DNA of 64,000 nt from JAEYOM01 sp036260935 (GTDB taxonomy: Bacteria > Bacillota > Clostridia > Acetivibrionales > DTU013), in contig DATALQ010000038.1 of the NCBI GenBank assembly GCA_036260935.1, positions 60,178 to 124,177 of the forward strand, read 5' to 3'. A program made the position numbers and the translations under genes. Below the pieces are notes generated by a model that had not been told where the DNA came from, did not search any database, and was given only the letters and a program-made list of their open reading frames with translations. Below, in pieces: positions 34,617-43,675 of the stretch; position 1 is the stretch's first letter, and the number at the start of each line of letters is the position of its first letter.

Positions 34617-36071
34617 ATGATATTCAATTCTTTGCAATATGCGTTATTTATATCGTTGATCGTAATACTCTATTTCATCCTGCCGCAAAGGACCAGATGG
34701 ATCTTTCTGCTTGCGGCAAGCTATTTCTTTTATGTTTGCTTTGATGCAAGGTATGCCCTGCTGTTGTTGTTCTCTACGGTCATCACGTTTTTCTCCGCGC
34801 TTTTATTGCACACGGCACGAAACCAGCGGCAAAAGGTCTTATATTTCGTGTCCTGCCTTGTTGTCAACCTTGGAATATTGTTCGTTTTTAAATATTTCAA
34901 CTTCTTCAGCGAGACCGCTGCTGATATAATGCGGCTTCTGGGTGTACAATACCAGCCTTTGAAGCTTTCGCTTGTCCTGCCTGTCGGTATCTCGTTTTAC
35001 ACGTTCCAGACCCTTGGCTACCTGATAGACGTATACAAGGGCAAATCCGAGCCCGAGAGACATTTTGGCAAGTACGCGCTGTTCGTTTCTTTTTTCCCGC
35101 AGATTGCGGCCGGCCCGATCGGACGGTTCGAAAGCCTTAGGCCTCAGCTCGATTCAAAGCATATTTTCGATGCCGAAAGGATCAGGAGCGGGCTTCTGCT
35201 GATAGGGCAGGGGCTGATAAAAAAGCTCGTAATTGCGGACCGTCTCGCCGTCCTTGTCAATTCGGTCTATGACGCTCCTGCAAAGCACAGCGGTATACAC
35301 TTTGCCATTGCAACCGTGTTTTTCTCAATCCAGATCTACTGTGATTTCAGCGGGTATACCGATATTGCCATCGGCAGTGCGAGGCTTCTTGGGATAAGCC
35401 TGATGGAGAACTTCAAAAGGCCGTACCTGGGCACATCGGTGGCGGGCTTCTGGAAGAGGTGGCACATATCGCTTACCTCATGGTTCAGAGATTACCTGTA
35501 CATCCCGCTTGGAGGTAACAGGAAACGGCATTTGCCGAATATACTTTTCGTCTTTCTCGCAAGCGGCCTGTGGCACGGGGCAAGCCTGACGTTTGTCATA
35601 TGGGGTTTCCTGAACGGACTTTATCAGGTCCTGGGTATTATGACCAGGAAGTACACGGATAAGGCAAAGTTTCTGCTTAAAATAAGCGATTCGTCAATAT
35701 TGTTCATTTACTTCAAGAGACTGACGACCTTTGTCCTGATAGCTTTCTCGTGGATATTTTTCCGCGCGGCCAGCTTCGGGGATCTGAAGCTTATACTGAC
35801 GAGACTTTTTACCTGGAATGCCTCGTTTTTTGCCAACTTCAATACAAAAGGGCTTGGCATGGAAAAGCCGGAGCTGATAGTTTCACTGGCGGCCGTGCTC
35901 CTGCTTGCGGTGTATGAGATCATTCAGGAAAAGATCTCTGTAGGCGCCGTATTGAGACGCAGGCCGATTGCAGTGAGGTGGGCCGTCTATATGGCGGTGA
36001 TAGCGGTTATTATTCTGTTCGGAGTGTATGGTGATGCAAACAGTTCGCAATTTATCTACTTCAAATTCTGA
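34617..36071 (+). CDS. MBOAT-family O-acyltransferase (AlgI/DltB-like)
   Basis: A 484-residue multi-pass membrane acyltransferase. Key stretches are MIFNSLQYALFISLIVILYFILP, KYFNFF, PVGISFYTFQTLGYLIDVYKG, FFPQIAAGPIGRFESLRPQL, IQIYCDFSGYTDIAIGSARLLG, FWKRWHISLTSWFRDYLYIPLGG and the catalytic-His region SGLWHGASLTFVIWGFLNG. AlgI moves acetyl groups across the membrane onto alginate with AlgJ/AlgX. The ATG at 34617 gives the usual family N-terminus; the longer frame from 34566 adds a non-family leader. Its 3' end overlaps the SGNH gene. Confidence 0.93.
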   Translation: MIFNSLQYALFISLIVILYFILPQRTRWIFLLAASYFFYVCFDARYALLLLFSTVITFFSALLLHTARNQRQKVLYFVSCLVVNLGILFVFKYFNFFSETAADIMRLLGVQYQPLKLSLVLPVGISFYTFQTLGYLIDVYKGKSEPERHFGKYALFVSFFPQIAAGPIGRFESLRPQLDSKHIFDAERIRSGLLLIGQGLIKKLVIADRLAVLVNSVYDAPAKHSGIHFAIATVFFSIQIYCDFSGYTDIAIGSARLLGISLMENFKRPYLGTSVAGFWKRWHISLTSWFRDYLYIPLGGNRKRHLPNILFVFLASGLWHGASLTFVIWGFLNGLYQVLGIMTRKYTDKAKFLLKISDSSILFIYFKRLTTFVLIAFSWIFFRAASFGDLKLILTRLFTWNASFFANFNTKGLGMEKPELIVSLAAVLLLAVYEIIQEKISVGAVLRRRPIAVRWAVYMAVIAVIILFGVYGDANSSQFIYFKF

Positions 36072-37047
36072 AGCTGTAAATAAAAAATACCAGACGGCCG
36101 GTTTTATCGTATTGTCAGTAATATTCCTCGCGCTGGTCCTGGTGATGTTCCTATTGATGACGGCGCTTTTACAGACACCGGGCAGTGCGGTGGATAGAAA
36201 ACGCGCCATAGAACAGCGCCCGGCCAACAGCATAGATACGCTGATAATAGGCAATTCTCATGCCTACTGTACATTCGATCCCGCCGTGATGGAGCAGATT
36301 ACCGGAAAAAGAGTGTTCAATGCGGGCATGCCCGATCAAAAGATTGACATAATGTATTACAACCTGCTGGAAACGCTTAAAACTCAGAAGCCGGATACGA
36401 TCATAATGGAGGGCTTTGCCTTCGGCAGGAGCGATTCGACCTATCAAGGTTACATTGCGGACATGGACGCTATTGATCCCGGGTTTGGCAAGCTGAAAGC
36501 GTGCCTTGAGATCTACCCCGATAAATACGATGCCTTCCGCATGTTCGCCAGTCTTTACAGGAGCCATAACAACTGGAAGAAGCCCTCGATCATAAAGGGT
36601 AACCTGAAGTACCTGCTGGGAATGGACAAGACCGACAAGCGTTTCAACGGTTTTTACACGCTCAGCTCAAAAATGTCGGACAAAACGCTGCAGAAATACA
36701 AGGACGTGGAAAGCATTAAATTCGCTCCTGTAATTGACGACTATACCTCGGATTATTTCAGGCGCATCGTAAAGCTGTGCAGGGAGAGGGGCATCCGCCT
36801 CATTGTTACGATGGCGCCCTTTAACGATGTGTATCAGGAAAAGGTGCATTACGCCGCTTTCAACGAAAAGCTGTCGGAACTCACTAAAAGCGAGGGTGTC
36901 GAGCTGGTGGACTTCAACATGCTCTACAAAGAAGTCGGCATCGAGTACGCCGACTTCGAAGACGCCTTCCATCACGCTCAGCACATGAATAAATGGGGCG
37001 CCGAAAAAGTGAGCAAATATATGGCAGAGTACCTGATGAGGAAGTGA
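36034..37047 (+). CDS. SGNH/DltD-like acetylation partner protein
   Basis: A ~337-residue protein with an N-terminal membrane segment (residues ~22-50), so most of it lies outside. SGNH-type features: TLIIGNSHAYCTFDP near residue 75 (GNSH in the place of GDSH, with the Ser nucleophile) and the C-terminal DFEDAFHHAQHMNKWGAEKVSKYM (Asp-x-x-His block). AlgJ/AlgX and DltD proteins of this kind finish the transfer started by an MBOAT protein. The gene overlaps the MBOAT gene by ~38 bases. ATG at 36034 (nine bases after GGAG) or 36028 are both possible. Confidence 0.8.
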   Translation: MQTVRNLSTSNSEAVNKKYQTAGFIVLSVIFLALVLVMFLLMTALLQTPGSAVDRKRAIEQRPANSIDTLIIGNSHAYCTFDPAVMEQITGKRVFNAGMPDQKIDIMYYNLLETLKTQKPDTIIMEGFAFGRSDSTYQGYIADMDAIDPGFGKLKACLEIYPDKYDAFRMFASLYRSHNNWKKPSIIKGNLKYLLGMDKTDKRFNGFYTLSSKMSDKTLQKYKDVESIKFAPVIDDYTSDYFRRIVKLCRERGIRLIVTMAPFNDVYQEKVHYAAFNEKLSELTKSEGVELVDFNMLYKEVGIEYADFEDAFHHAQHMNKWGAEKVSKYMAEYLMRK

Positions 37048-37057
37048 AACAAGGAGA

Positions 37058-37099
37058 GGTTGAGCTAAATCCGCCATCCGTGACGGATTTGCCTCAACC
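37058..37099. terminator. Long hairpin after the SGNH gene (possible terminator)
   Basis: GGTTGAG...AAATCCG pairs with CGGATTT...CTCAACC around a short loop. No T-run follows, so it may act as a transcript end protector rather than a classic terminator. Nothing else is seen in 37100-37266. Confidence 0.45.
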
Positions 37100-37266
37100 T
37101 GATTCTGCATTCGTATGTACCGCTAAGTCGCTTCATCAAGCATCCAGACAACCGCTTCCGTCCCCTTACTCATCAGACTTACGACGTAAAAGGGAGCATG
37201 GTATGTCCACACTCCCTTCAACGCTCTCTCTTTCATATATCCCGGTGTTATTGCTTTCGATAAGTG

Positions 37267-38340
37267 TTATCTTTTTACGCGTGCGTTGCCTTCGTATATG
37301 CTCCAGATCTGAGCCTCGTCTATGGGCTGCCCATAATCCTCCTGCAGCGTTACAACCAGCGCGCCCGTTGCCCAGCCGAACTGCGGCCATTTTTCGGGCT
37401 CCCAGCCCTTGAGTATCGCGTAAAGCAGTCCGCCTACGAAAGCGTCGCCTCCGCCGATACGGTCGTATACGGGGATCTCTCTCGGCTCGACAATATACCA
37501 TTCGCCTTCGTTGAGCATGATGGCGCCCCAAAGATGGGAATTGGCGTTCACGACCTGACGCAGTGTAGTGGCATATACAGAAACATTCGGATAAGCTGCC
37601 TTTACACGTTCGATCATCAGCTTGAAGCCATCGATCTTTCTCGCTATACCGCTGCCCCCGGCTTCGGGACCTTCAATGCCCAGCGCAAGTTGGAAATCTT
37701 CCTCGTTGCCAACCAGTATATCCGATAGAGCCGCTATCTGCGAGAATATGTCGCGGAGTTCCTTTTCGCGGTTGACCCAGAAGGATGCCCTGTAATTGAG
37801 GTCGAAGCATATCAGTGTTCCGTTCTTTTTCGCAGCTTTTGCCAGCTCGAGGCAGAATATGCTCGTTTCGTGCGAAAGTGCCGCTATCAAGCCTGAAAGG
37901 TGAATTATACCGACGCCTTCCTTTCCGAAGATGCGGTCGATATCGAAATCCTTTACGTTCAGAGTACGACCTACCTCGCCCGCCCGGTCGTTCAGTACGC
38001 GGGGACCACGCATGCCGAAACCGCTGTCTGCTATATTGAACTGGTGCCGGTAGCCCCAGGGTCCGCCCTGCGCTACTTCAGGCCCTTCATACTCCAGGTT
38101 GCGTTTCCGAAGCTCGCCTTTTATAAACTGAGCTATTTCGCTGCCCTTTACGAAGGTTGTTAGCAGCTTTACGCGCATACCGAGAGAAGCCGCGATATTG
38201 ACAACATTGGATTCGGCGCTTGTAGCCTGCATCGTGAACAGATTGCTTGTATGAACCGGCTGGCGGTTTGCAGGCGTAATCCTGATACCCATGCTTGTAG
38301 GGCAGACCAGCGCGTATGTATAATCGTTTTTAAGCTGCAT
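37267..38340 (-). CDS. PfkB-family sugar/sugar-acid kinase (2-keto-3-deoxygluconate kinase-like)
   Basis: A 357-residue ribokinase-fold kinase. The C-terminal signature PVYDRIGGGDAFVGGLLYAIL holds the catalytic Asp and anion hole; ICFDLNYRASFW and DILVGNEEDFQLALG are typical of KdgK-like members. It is somewhat longer than usual KdgK (309-340). Known substrates of this clade include 2-keto-3-deoxygluconate. Because it shares a 46-bp operator with an operon that contains 6-phosphogluconate dehydrogenase but, in this window, no KDPG aldolase, phosphorylation of gluconate is a serious alternative (inference). The start is the ATG at 38340 after GGAGGG; the upstream in-frame ATG at 38370 is inside the leader. 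Confidence 0.8.
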   Translation of the reverse strand: MQLKNDYTYALVCPTSMGIRITPANRQPVHTSNLFTMQATSAESNVVNIAASLGMRVKLLTTFVKGSEIAQFIKGELRKRNLEYEGPEVAQGGPWGYRHQFNIADSGFGMRGPRVLNDRAGEVGRTLNVKDFDIDRIFGKEGVGIIHLSGLIAALSHETSIFCLELAKAAKKNGTLICFDLNYRASFWVNREKELRDIFSQIAALSDILVGNEEDFQLALGIEGPEAGGSGIARKIDGFKLMIERVKAAYPNVSVYATTLRQVVNANSHLWGAIMLNEGEWYIVEPREIPVYDRIGGGDAFVGGLLYAILKGWEPEKWPQFGWATGALVVTLQEDYGQPIDEAQIWSIYEGNARVKR

Positions 38341-38370
38341 ATTGAATCCCTCCATAACTTCTTTATACAA

Positions 38371-38432
38371 ATTATATACTATCTAATTGCAATATTCTTT
38401 GTTTTAATTGCTTGTTATTGTGCAAATATTGC
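38371..38432 (-). promoter_or_regulatory. Kinase promoter with 46-bp AraC-type operator
   Basis: The operator spans 38432-38387 on the minus strand, followed 10 bases later by TATAAT (38376-38371). Within it GCAAT occurs three times at 21-base steps, two helical turns. It matches the site at 39745-39790 in 43 of 46 bases. No good -35 box is present, which suggests activator dependence. The rest of the gap 38433-38737 shows nothing clear. Confidence 0.75.
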
Positions 38433-38737
38433 CTTGTCTTTGCAGGTTACATTGTTACAAAGCAACCTAGTTTACTTTGATGAATTGTTGTCCTTTGAGT
38501 TTCCACAATATAGCATTATTATTATAAACTTAAGATTACCCTAAGGTTAAGACTTTGAGGCATTATATGAAACCAACGCCGGTTACGTTGTTGGATTCTG
38601 CTATCGGGCATATTTTGCTGTGTTTTGGCCATTCAATAGAGGGTAGGTATGTAGCGATAGAATAGTCTTAAGTTGTCTCGCAGTAGATAAGGCATCCACA
38701 GAACGTCTCATATTACTGCGAAGGCCATATAATGCCG

Positions 38738-39670
38738 CTATCGCAGGCTTTGCTGAAATTCCTTCGGCGTCATGCCATATACCTTGATAAAGGATCTGTA
38801 GAAGTTCGAGTAATCACCAAACCCGCAGGATTGGCAGATGTCCGATATCCTGTTACCCTCCTTCAATTGCTCCCTCGAATGAATCAATCTTTTATGAAGC
38901 GCGTATTCGTGTGGGGTGTAGCCTGTGTACTTTTTGAATTCCCTGAATAAATGGTACTTGCTGATATAAAATTTCTTTGAAAGCGTATCCAGTGACAGCG
39001 GTTCGGCAAGATTGCTGTTGATGTAGTGGATGATATCACTTATTTTCCTGTTGAATACTATGTCGTCCTGTATGCTTTCCTTATAGGAGTCAAAATAGGC
39101 CATGTTCAGGTATGTCAGCAGCTCTATTAGATAGATGTTTCCAAGTATGTCGATTCCGAAGCCGCCTTTATTCCCGAATTCGGTATTGCTTCCGTGACTT
39201 CCGTTATTCCAGGAACCGCTGCTATCGGAGCTGTCCGTACATACCTGTTCAAGCCTTGAAACGGTACTTCTGATCATAGTCTGCATGTTTGCGCTTGGAC
39301 GCAGCAGATTCTGCTTGCTTTTAAGCGTTGAGTCGAAGCAGCTCGAAAGGTTCGTGCCAGCGGTGCTGTTCCGCTTAATGAAGTCAGGGTTGATCCAGAT
39401 GACGATCCTCTCATAGACGCAGCCGTATTCCATCACAGGCTTGTGGACTTCCCGGTTGTTTATGAGGAATATGTCCCCGGGCTTCGCGTTGTACGACTTT
39501 CCCTCCACTATGTAAGTCACTTTTCCCGATATAAAGAAGTAGATCTCATAGAAATCGTGGTTATGGAAACCTATTTCGAGTGGCGGTTCGTCCTTGTAAT
39601 GAAAGAGCTCGAAATCGTCCCCGCTTTTCATATATTGGCGCGATGTGAATATCTTTTCAAGGTGGCTCAT
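38738..39670 (-). CDS. AraC-family transcriptional regulator
   Basis: A 310-residue regulator. An N-terminal cupin (residues ~15-110: EIGFHNHDFYEIYFFISGKVTYIVEGKSYNAKPGDIFLINNREVHKP) binds the effector. Two helix-turn-helix units follow at the C-terminus (LSLDTLSKKFYISKYHLFREFKKYTGYTPHEYALHKRLIHSREQL, then ISDICQSCGFGDYSNFYRSFIKVYGMTPKEF). A Ser/Gly/Asn-rich linker lies between them (near residues 170-190). The ATG at 39670 follows AGGAGG; the longer frame to 39748 is upstream leader. It lies between the two copies of the 46-bp operator and most likely activates both hexuronate transcripts (inference). Confidence 0.92.
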   Translation of the reverse strand: MSHLEKIFTSRQYMKSGDDFELFHYKDEPPLEIGFHNHDFYEIYFFISGKVTYIVEGKSYNAKPGDIFLINNREVHKPVMEYGCVYERIVIWINPDFIKRNSTAGTNLSSCFDSTLKSKQNLLRPSANMQTMIRSTVSRLEQVCTDSSDSSGSWNNGSHGSNTEFGNKGGFGIDILGNIYLIELLTYLNMAYFDSYKESIQDDIVFNRKISDIIHYINSNLAEPLSLDTLSKKFYISKYHLFREFKKYTGYTPHEYALHKRLIHSREQLKEGNRISDICQSCGFGDYSNFYRSFIKVYGMTPKEFQQSLR

Positions 39671-39744
39671 CGGTCGGCCTCCTATGTAGCTTTTTCGCCT
39701 TTTGCTGTTAATACCCTCTGCAACTTTACAATAATTAGTATAGA

Positions 39745-39806
39745 GCAATATTTACACAATAACAAGCAATTTAAGCAAAGAATATTGCAATAAGATAATA
39801 TATAAT
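39745..39806 (+). promoter_or_regulatory. Reductase-operon promoter with 46-bp AraC-type operator
   Basis: The operator at 39745-39790 is followed, exactly 10 bases later, by TATAAT (39801-39806), the same geometry as at the kinase promoter. GCAAT recurs at 39745, 39766 and 39787. Transcription would start near 39813, giving a ~135-nt leader that contains a small hairpin AAACGG/CCGTTT. Confidence 0.75.
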
Positions 39807-39948
39807 AATTTCTGAAGAACACTGTAAACATCATCGATCCAGGTTCTCCGGAGAAACGGTAAACCCGTTTGCGTCGAAGCTCGCGTCGGACAATAAAACT
39901 ACACATGAATTATAAGAGCTTTATTTATATAACGAAAGGGGAATTTGA

Positions 39949-40779
39949 ATGGAATTATTCAGTCTGAAGGGTAAAAAAGCAGCTTTACTCGGCGGAGGCG
40001 GCATACTCGGCGCTACCATGGCGATCGGCCTCGCTCAGGCCGGCGCTGACATAGCGGTGTGTGATCTCTTTCCGGAGAAAGCGCAGTCAGTTGTGGACAG
40101 CATTATTGAGGCAACAAACGGTGGAGTCAAGGCCAAAGCATATAAACTGAACGCGATGGACAAGGGTGAGATAACATCGGTAGCTGAGGCCATTTCAAAG
40201 GATCTCGGCGGCATCGACATCCTGGTTAATGCGGTAGGCGGCAACATGAAGGCAGCCACCACCTCGGACGAAGTTTCGTTCTTTGACCTGCCCAGCGATG
40301 CAATCGAAAAAGTACTGAACCTGAATCTGATGGGCGGTGCGATACTTCCGTCACAGGTATTCGGGAAGAAAATGGTGGAAAGCGGAAAGGGCGGAGTCAT
40401 CGTCAATATTTCTTCCATGAACGCTATACGTCCTCTGACGCTGATACCCGGTTATTCAGCCGCAAAAGCAGCGGTCAGCAATTTTACACAATGGCTCTCT
40501 ACCGACCTTTGCAAAAAATACGGCGATAAGATCAGGGTCAATGCAATTGCTCCGGGCTTTTTCCTCACTGATCAGAACCGCTTCCTGCTGACGAACCCGG
40601 AAACCGGAGAATTCACCAAAAGAGGCAAAACAATAATCGACCATACTCCGATGGGCAAGCTCGGGCAGCCGGAAGATCTCGTAGGGACGCTCGTATGGCT
40701 TTGCTCCGATGCTTCGAAGTTCGTTACGGGCATCGTTGTTCCCGTAGACGGCGGGTTCTCGGCATTTTCAGGAGTATGA
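39949..40779 (+). CDS. uxuB: D-mannonate oxidoreductase / fructuronate reductase (SDR type)
   Basis: A 276-residue short-chain dehydrogenase. Cofactor motif GGGGILGATMAIGLAQAGADIAVCDLF, VNAVGGN, active Ser in NISSMNAIRPL and YSAAKAA (Tyr-x3-Lys). The stretch RVNAIAPGFFLTDQNRFLLTNPETGEFTKRGKTIIDHTPMG is characteristic of Bacillus-type UxuB/YjmF, which reduces D-fructuronate to D-mannonate with NAD(P)H. The Asp after the second strand favours NADH. ATG preceded by GAAAGGGGAA. First gene of the AraC-controlled operon with gnd, the larA-like gene and uxaC. Confidence 0.88.
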   Translation: MELFSLKGKKAALLGGGGILGATMAIGLAQAGADIAVCDLFPEKAQSVVDSIIEATNGGVKAKAYKLNAMDKGEITSVAEAISKDLGGIDILVNAVGGNMKAATTSDEVSFFDLPSDAIEKVLNLNLMGGAILPSQVFGKKMVESGKGGVIVNISSMNAIRPLTLIPGYSAAKAAVSNFTQWLSTDLCKKYGDKIRVNAIAPGFFLTDQNRFLLTNPETGEFTKRGKTIIDHTPMGKLGQPEDLVGTLVWLCSDASKFVTGIVVPVDGGFSAFSGV

Positions 40780-40906
40780 TAATCAAGCAGAGTGTGAATT
40801 CCAGCAGTGTGGTAATTTCTAGAACGACCGACATTAATATAGTGCTAAAATAAGAATATGTGTTGATAAAAGTTTGATTTCGATATGTAAAAAAGGAGAA
40901 TGTGGT

Positions 40907-42358
40907 ATGAGCAAGCAGGATATAGGTGTAATAGGCCTCGCAGTCATGGGCAAGAACCTTGCTTTGAACATAGAGAGCAGGGGTTATTCTGTTTCGGTAT
41001 ATAACCGTTCAAGAGAAAAAACTGATGAAATGCTGGCAGAAAATGCCGGTAAAAAAGTAGTCGGGACTTTTTCACTCGAAGAATTCGTAAATTCACTGTC
41101 GATCCCACGCAAAATAATTATCATGGTTAAAGCCGGCAAGCCGGTCGACGATACTATCGAACAGCTTAAGGCATATATTTCAAAAGGCGACATAATCATT
41201 GACGCGGGCAACTCCTTCTACGAGGATACCATCAGAAGAAGCAGACAGCTTGAGTCGGAAGGCTATAGATACATAGGCACAGGCGTTTCGGGCGGAGAGG
41301 AAGGCGCGCTGCTGGGACCGGCCATCATGCCCGGCGGAGAAAAGGAAGTATACGATATGGTTGCTCCGATACTTACCGCCATATCGGCAAAGGTGGACGG
41401 CGATCCGTGCTGCACATACATTGGCACCGACGGCGCCGGCCATTATGTAAAAATGGTCCACAACGGAATAGAATACGGCGACATGCAGCTTATATGTGAA
41501 GCATACTCGCTGTTGAAAAACGTGCTGGGCCTGTCCACACAGGAGATGCACGAGGTATTTGCTGACTGGAACAAAGGTGAGCTCGACAGCTATCTGATAG
41601 AAATAACGAGGGATATATTGACCAAGTTCGATCCTGAGACAGGAAAGCCGATGGTCGATGTGATACTCGACAAGGCAGGCCAGAAGGGCACGGGTAAATG
41701 GACAAGCAAAAGTGCGCTGGATCTCGGTATAGCTATCCCCGTCATCACTGAAGCGGTGTTTGCACGCTGCCTGTCGGCTGTCAAGGATGAAAGACTCGCT
41801 GCCTCCAAAACTCTGAAGGGACCGTCCGGAGTCAAATTCGAAGGCAATAAAAAGGAATTTGTAGAATCGATACGCCGCGCGCTTTATGCGAGTAAGATCT
41901 GCTCCTACGCGCAAGGCTTCTCGCTACTCAGGTCCGCTGCGGCAGAATTCGGCTGGGAACTCGATTATGGACGCATTGCAATGATATTCAGGGGCGGCTG
42001 CATCATCCGCGCACAGTTCCTGCGTAAGATAAAGGACGCTTACGACAGGGAACCGAAGCTGCCGAACCTGCTATTGGACGCTTATTTCAGCGGGAGTATA
42101 GAAAAATACCAGAACGACTGGAGAAAGGTCATTGCAACTGCTGTTACGATGGGTGTACCCGTTCCGGCATTCTCGGCCGCACTTTCGTATTTCGACAGCT
42201 ACAGGAGCGAAACTTTGCCGGCCAACCTGCTGCAGGCACAGAGAGACTACTTCGGCGCCCACACCTACGAACGCATCGACAAACCGCGCGGAGAGTTCTT
42301 CCATTACAACTGGACAGAGCACAGCGGCTCAATGGCTTCGTCCACATATACTGTGTGA
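40907..42358 (+). CDS. gnd: 6-phosphogluconate dehydrogenase (decarboxylating)
   Basis: Oxidises 6-phosphogluconate to ribulose 5-phosphate and CO2. At ~483 residues it is the long dimeric type. N-terminal GVIGLAVMGKNLALN, VYNRSREKTDEML (an NRS pattern usual for NADP users), GTGVSGGEEGALLGPAIMPGG, catalytic KMVHNGIEYGDMQLI (Lys, His, Asn) and the C-terminal FRGGCIIRAQFL are intact. The ATG at 40907 follows AAAAGGAG. Its position inside a hexuronate operon, between uxuB and a LarA-family gene, is not the usual pentose-phosphate context and is central to the pathway proposed in the findings. Confidence 0.95.
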   Translation: MSKQDIGVIGLAVMGKNLALNIESRGYSVSVYNRSREKTDEMLAENAGKKVVGTFSLEEFVNSLSIPRKIIIMVKAGKPVDDTIEQLKAYISKGDIIIDAGNSFYEDTIRRSRQLESEGYRYIGTGVSGGEEGALLGPAIMPGGEKEVYDMVAPILTAISAKVDGDPCCTYIGTDGAGHYVKMVHNGIEYGDMQLICEAYSLLKNVLGLSTQEMHEVFADWNKGELDSYLIEITRDILTKFDPETGKPMVDVILDKAGQKGTGKWTSKSALDLGIAIPVITEAVFARCLSAVKDERLAASKTLKGPSGVKFEGNKKEFVESIRRALYASKICSYAQGFSLLRSAAAEFGWELDYGRIAMIFRGGCIIRAQFLRKIKDAYDREPKLPNLLLDAYFSGSIEKYQNDWRKVIATAVTMGVPVPAFSAALSYFDSYRSETLPANLLQAQRDYFGAHTYERIDKPRGEFFHYNWTEHSGSMASSTYTV

Positions 42359-42375
42359 ACGGCGAGAGGATGGAT

Positions 42376-43653
42376 ATGAAGGAAATCATCTTAAAATCGA
42401 CAAGCAACAGCGGGATTTCGGATAACGAGCTGCGCCGTGCATTGGCGGAAAGTCTTGGAGAGCGGAAATCGGAGCTTAAAAAGATATTGCTCATACCTCC
42501 GGATTTCACAAGAATGCATTCCGGCGCGGGCAAGATAACAGCCATGTTCTACAACATACTGAAAGACAGCTGCAGCATCGATGTGATGCCTGCGCTTGGC
42601 ACTCATGAGCCTATGACTTCCGACGAGATCAGGGAATTCTTTCTCGGGATAGTTCCGAAGGAAGCTGTCATTGTTCATAACTGGAGGACGGACGTTGTGA
42701 AGCTCGGCCAAGTCCCCGCTGAATTCGTCAGCGAGGTATCGGAAGGCCTGATGACCGACCCGATAGACGTGGAAGTCAACAGACACATACTCGACAGGAC
42801 ATATGACCTCATTATTTCCATGGGCCAGGTAGTGCCGCACGAAGTCGCGGGGATGGCTAATTACAGCAAGAATATTTTCGTAGGCTGCGGCGGCAGCAAT
42901 ATGATAAATCAATCCCATATGCTTGGGGCGTTCTATGGCCTCGAGAGGATCATGGGCCGCGATCATTCGCCGGTCAGGAAGGTATTCGACTATGCGGAGG
43001 AGCATTATATAAAAGATCTGCCGCTGCTTTACGTACTGACCGTTACCACCCTTGACGAGGAGGGCGTTGTGCTGCACGGCCTTTTCACAGGCAGGAACCG
43101 CGGGCTTTTCGAAGACGCTGTAAAGCTTAGCCAGGAGAAAAATATAAGCTTCCTCGACAAACCGATAAAAAAAGCTGTAGTCTACCTTGATGAAAAAGAG
43201 TTTAAAAGCACATGGCTCGGGAACAAGGCGGTGTACAGGACACGGATGGCTATTGCCGACGGAGGAGAATTGCTCGTGATTGCGCCGGGCGTGAGCAAGT
43301 TCGGGGAAGATGACAGGAATGATGAGCTTATCAGAAAATACGGATATGTCGGACGAAAGAAAGTACTTGAGCTGTGCAGGCAGAACGATGACCTGAAGGG
43401 TAACCTTTCAGCAGCCGCCCATCTTATCCACGGTTCGTCGGATGGTCGCTTCACGATAACGTATGCGTCCGGTAAGCTGACAAGGTCGGAGATCGAGAGT
43501 GTGAACTTCAGGTACGCAAAGCTTGATGAAGCCCTAAAACGTTATGATCCGGGCCTATTGAAGGATGGTTGGCAGACCATGGACGACGGGGAGGAAATAT
43601 TCTACATCAGCAATCCGGCGCTTGGCCTCTGGGCATGCCGCGACAGGTTCTGA
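42376..43653 (+). CDS. LarA-family nickel-pincer racemase/epimerase homologue
   Basis: A 425-residue member of the lactate racemase LarA family. The cofactor residues known from L. plantarum LarA (His108, His174, Lys184, His200) have counterparts: His77 in ALGTHEPM, His155 in VPHEVAG, Lys165 in NYSKN and His181 in NQSHMLG. The spacings 155-165-181 equal those of LarA (10 and 16 residues). Family knowledge: LarA homologues include lactate, malate and hydroxyglutarate racemases and D-gluconate 2-epimerases. Here, next to uxuB and gnd, interconversion of D-mannonate and D-gluconate is the best fit (inference). ATG at 42376 after GAGAGG; a GTG at 42355 overlaps the gnd stop. Needs LarB, LarC and LarE from elsewhere. 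Confidence 0.82.
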   Translation: MKEIILKSTSNSGISDNELRRALAESLGERKSELKKILLIPPDFTRMHSGAGKITAMFYNILKDSCSIDVMPALGTHEPMTSDEIREFFLGIVPKEAVIVHNWRTDVVKLGQVPAEFVSEVSEGLMTDPIDVEVNRHILDRTYDLIISMGQVVPHEVAGMANYSKNIFVGCGGSNMINQSHMLGAFYGLERIMGRDHSPVRKVFDYAEEHYIKDLPLLYVLTVTTLDEEGVVLHGLFTGRNRGLFEDAVKLSQEKNISFLDKPIKKAVVYLDEKEFKSTWLGNKAVYRTRMAIADGGELLVIAPGVSKFGEDDRNDELIRKYGYVGRKKVLELCRQNDDLKGNLSAAAHLIHGSSDGRFTITYASGKLTRSEIESVNFRYAKLDEALKRYDPGLLKDGWQTMDDGEEIFYISNPALGLWACRDRF

Positions 43654-43675
43654 AGAGCGCAAGGCGTGGGACAGA

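Noticed and set aside
37267..38340. Confident naming of the kinase as kdgK
   Set aside because: Sequence alone places it near KdgK-like kinases, but its operon partners use 6-phosphogluconate; the gene symbol was left empty.
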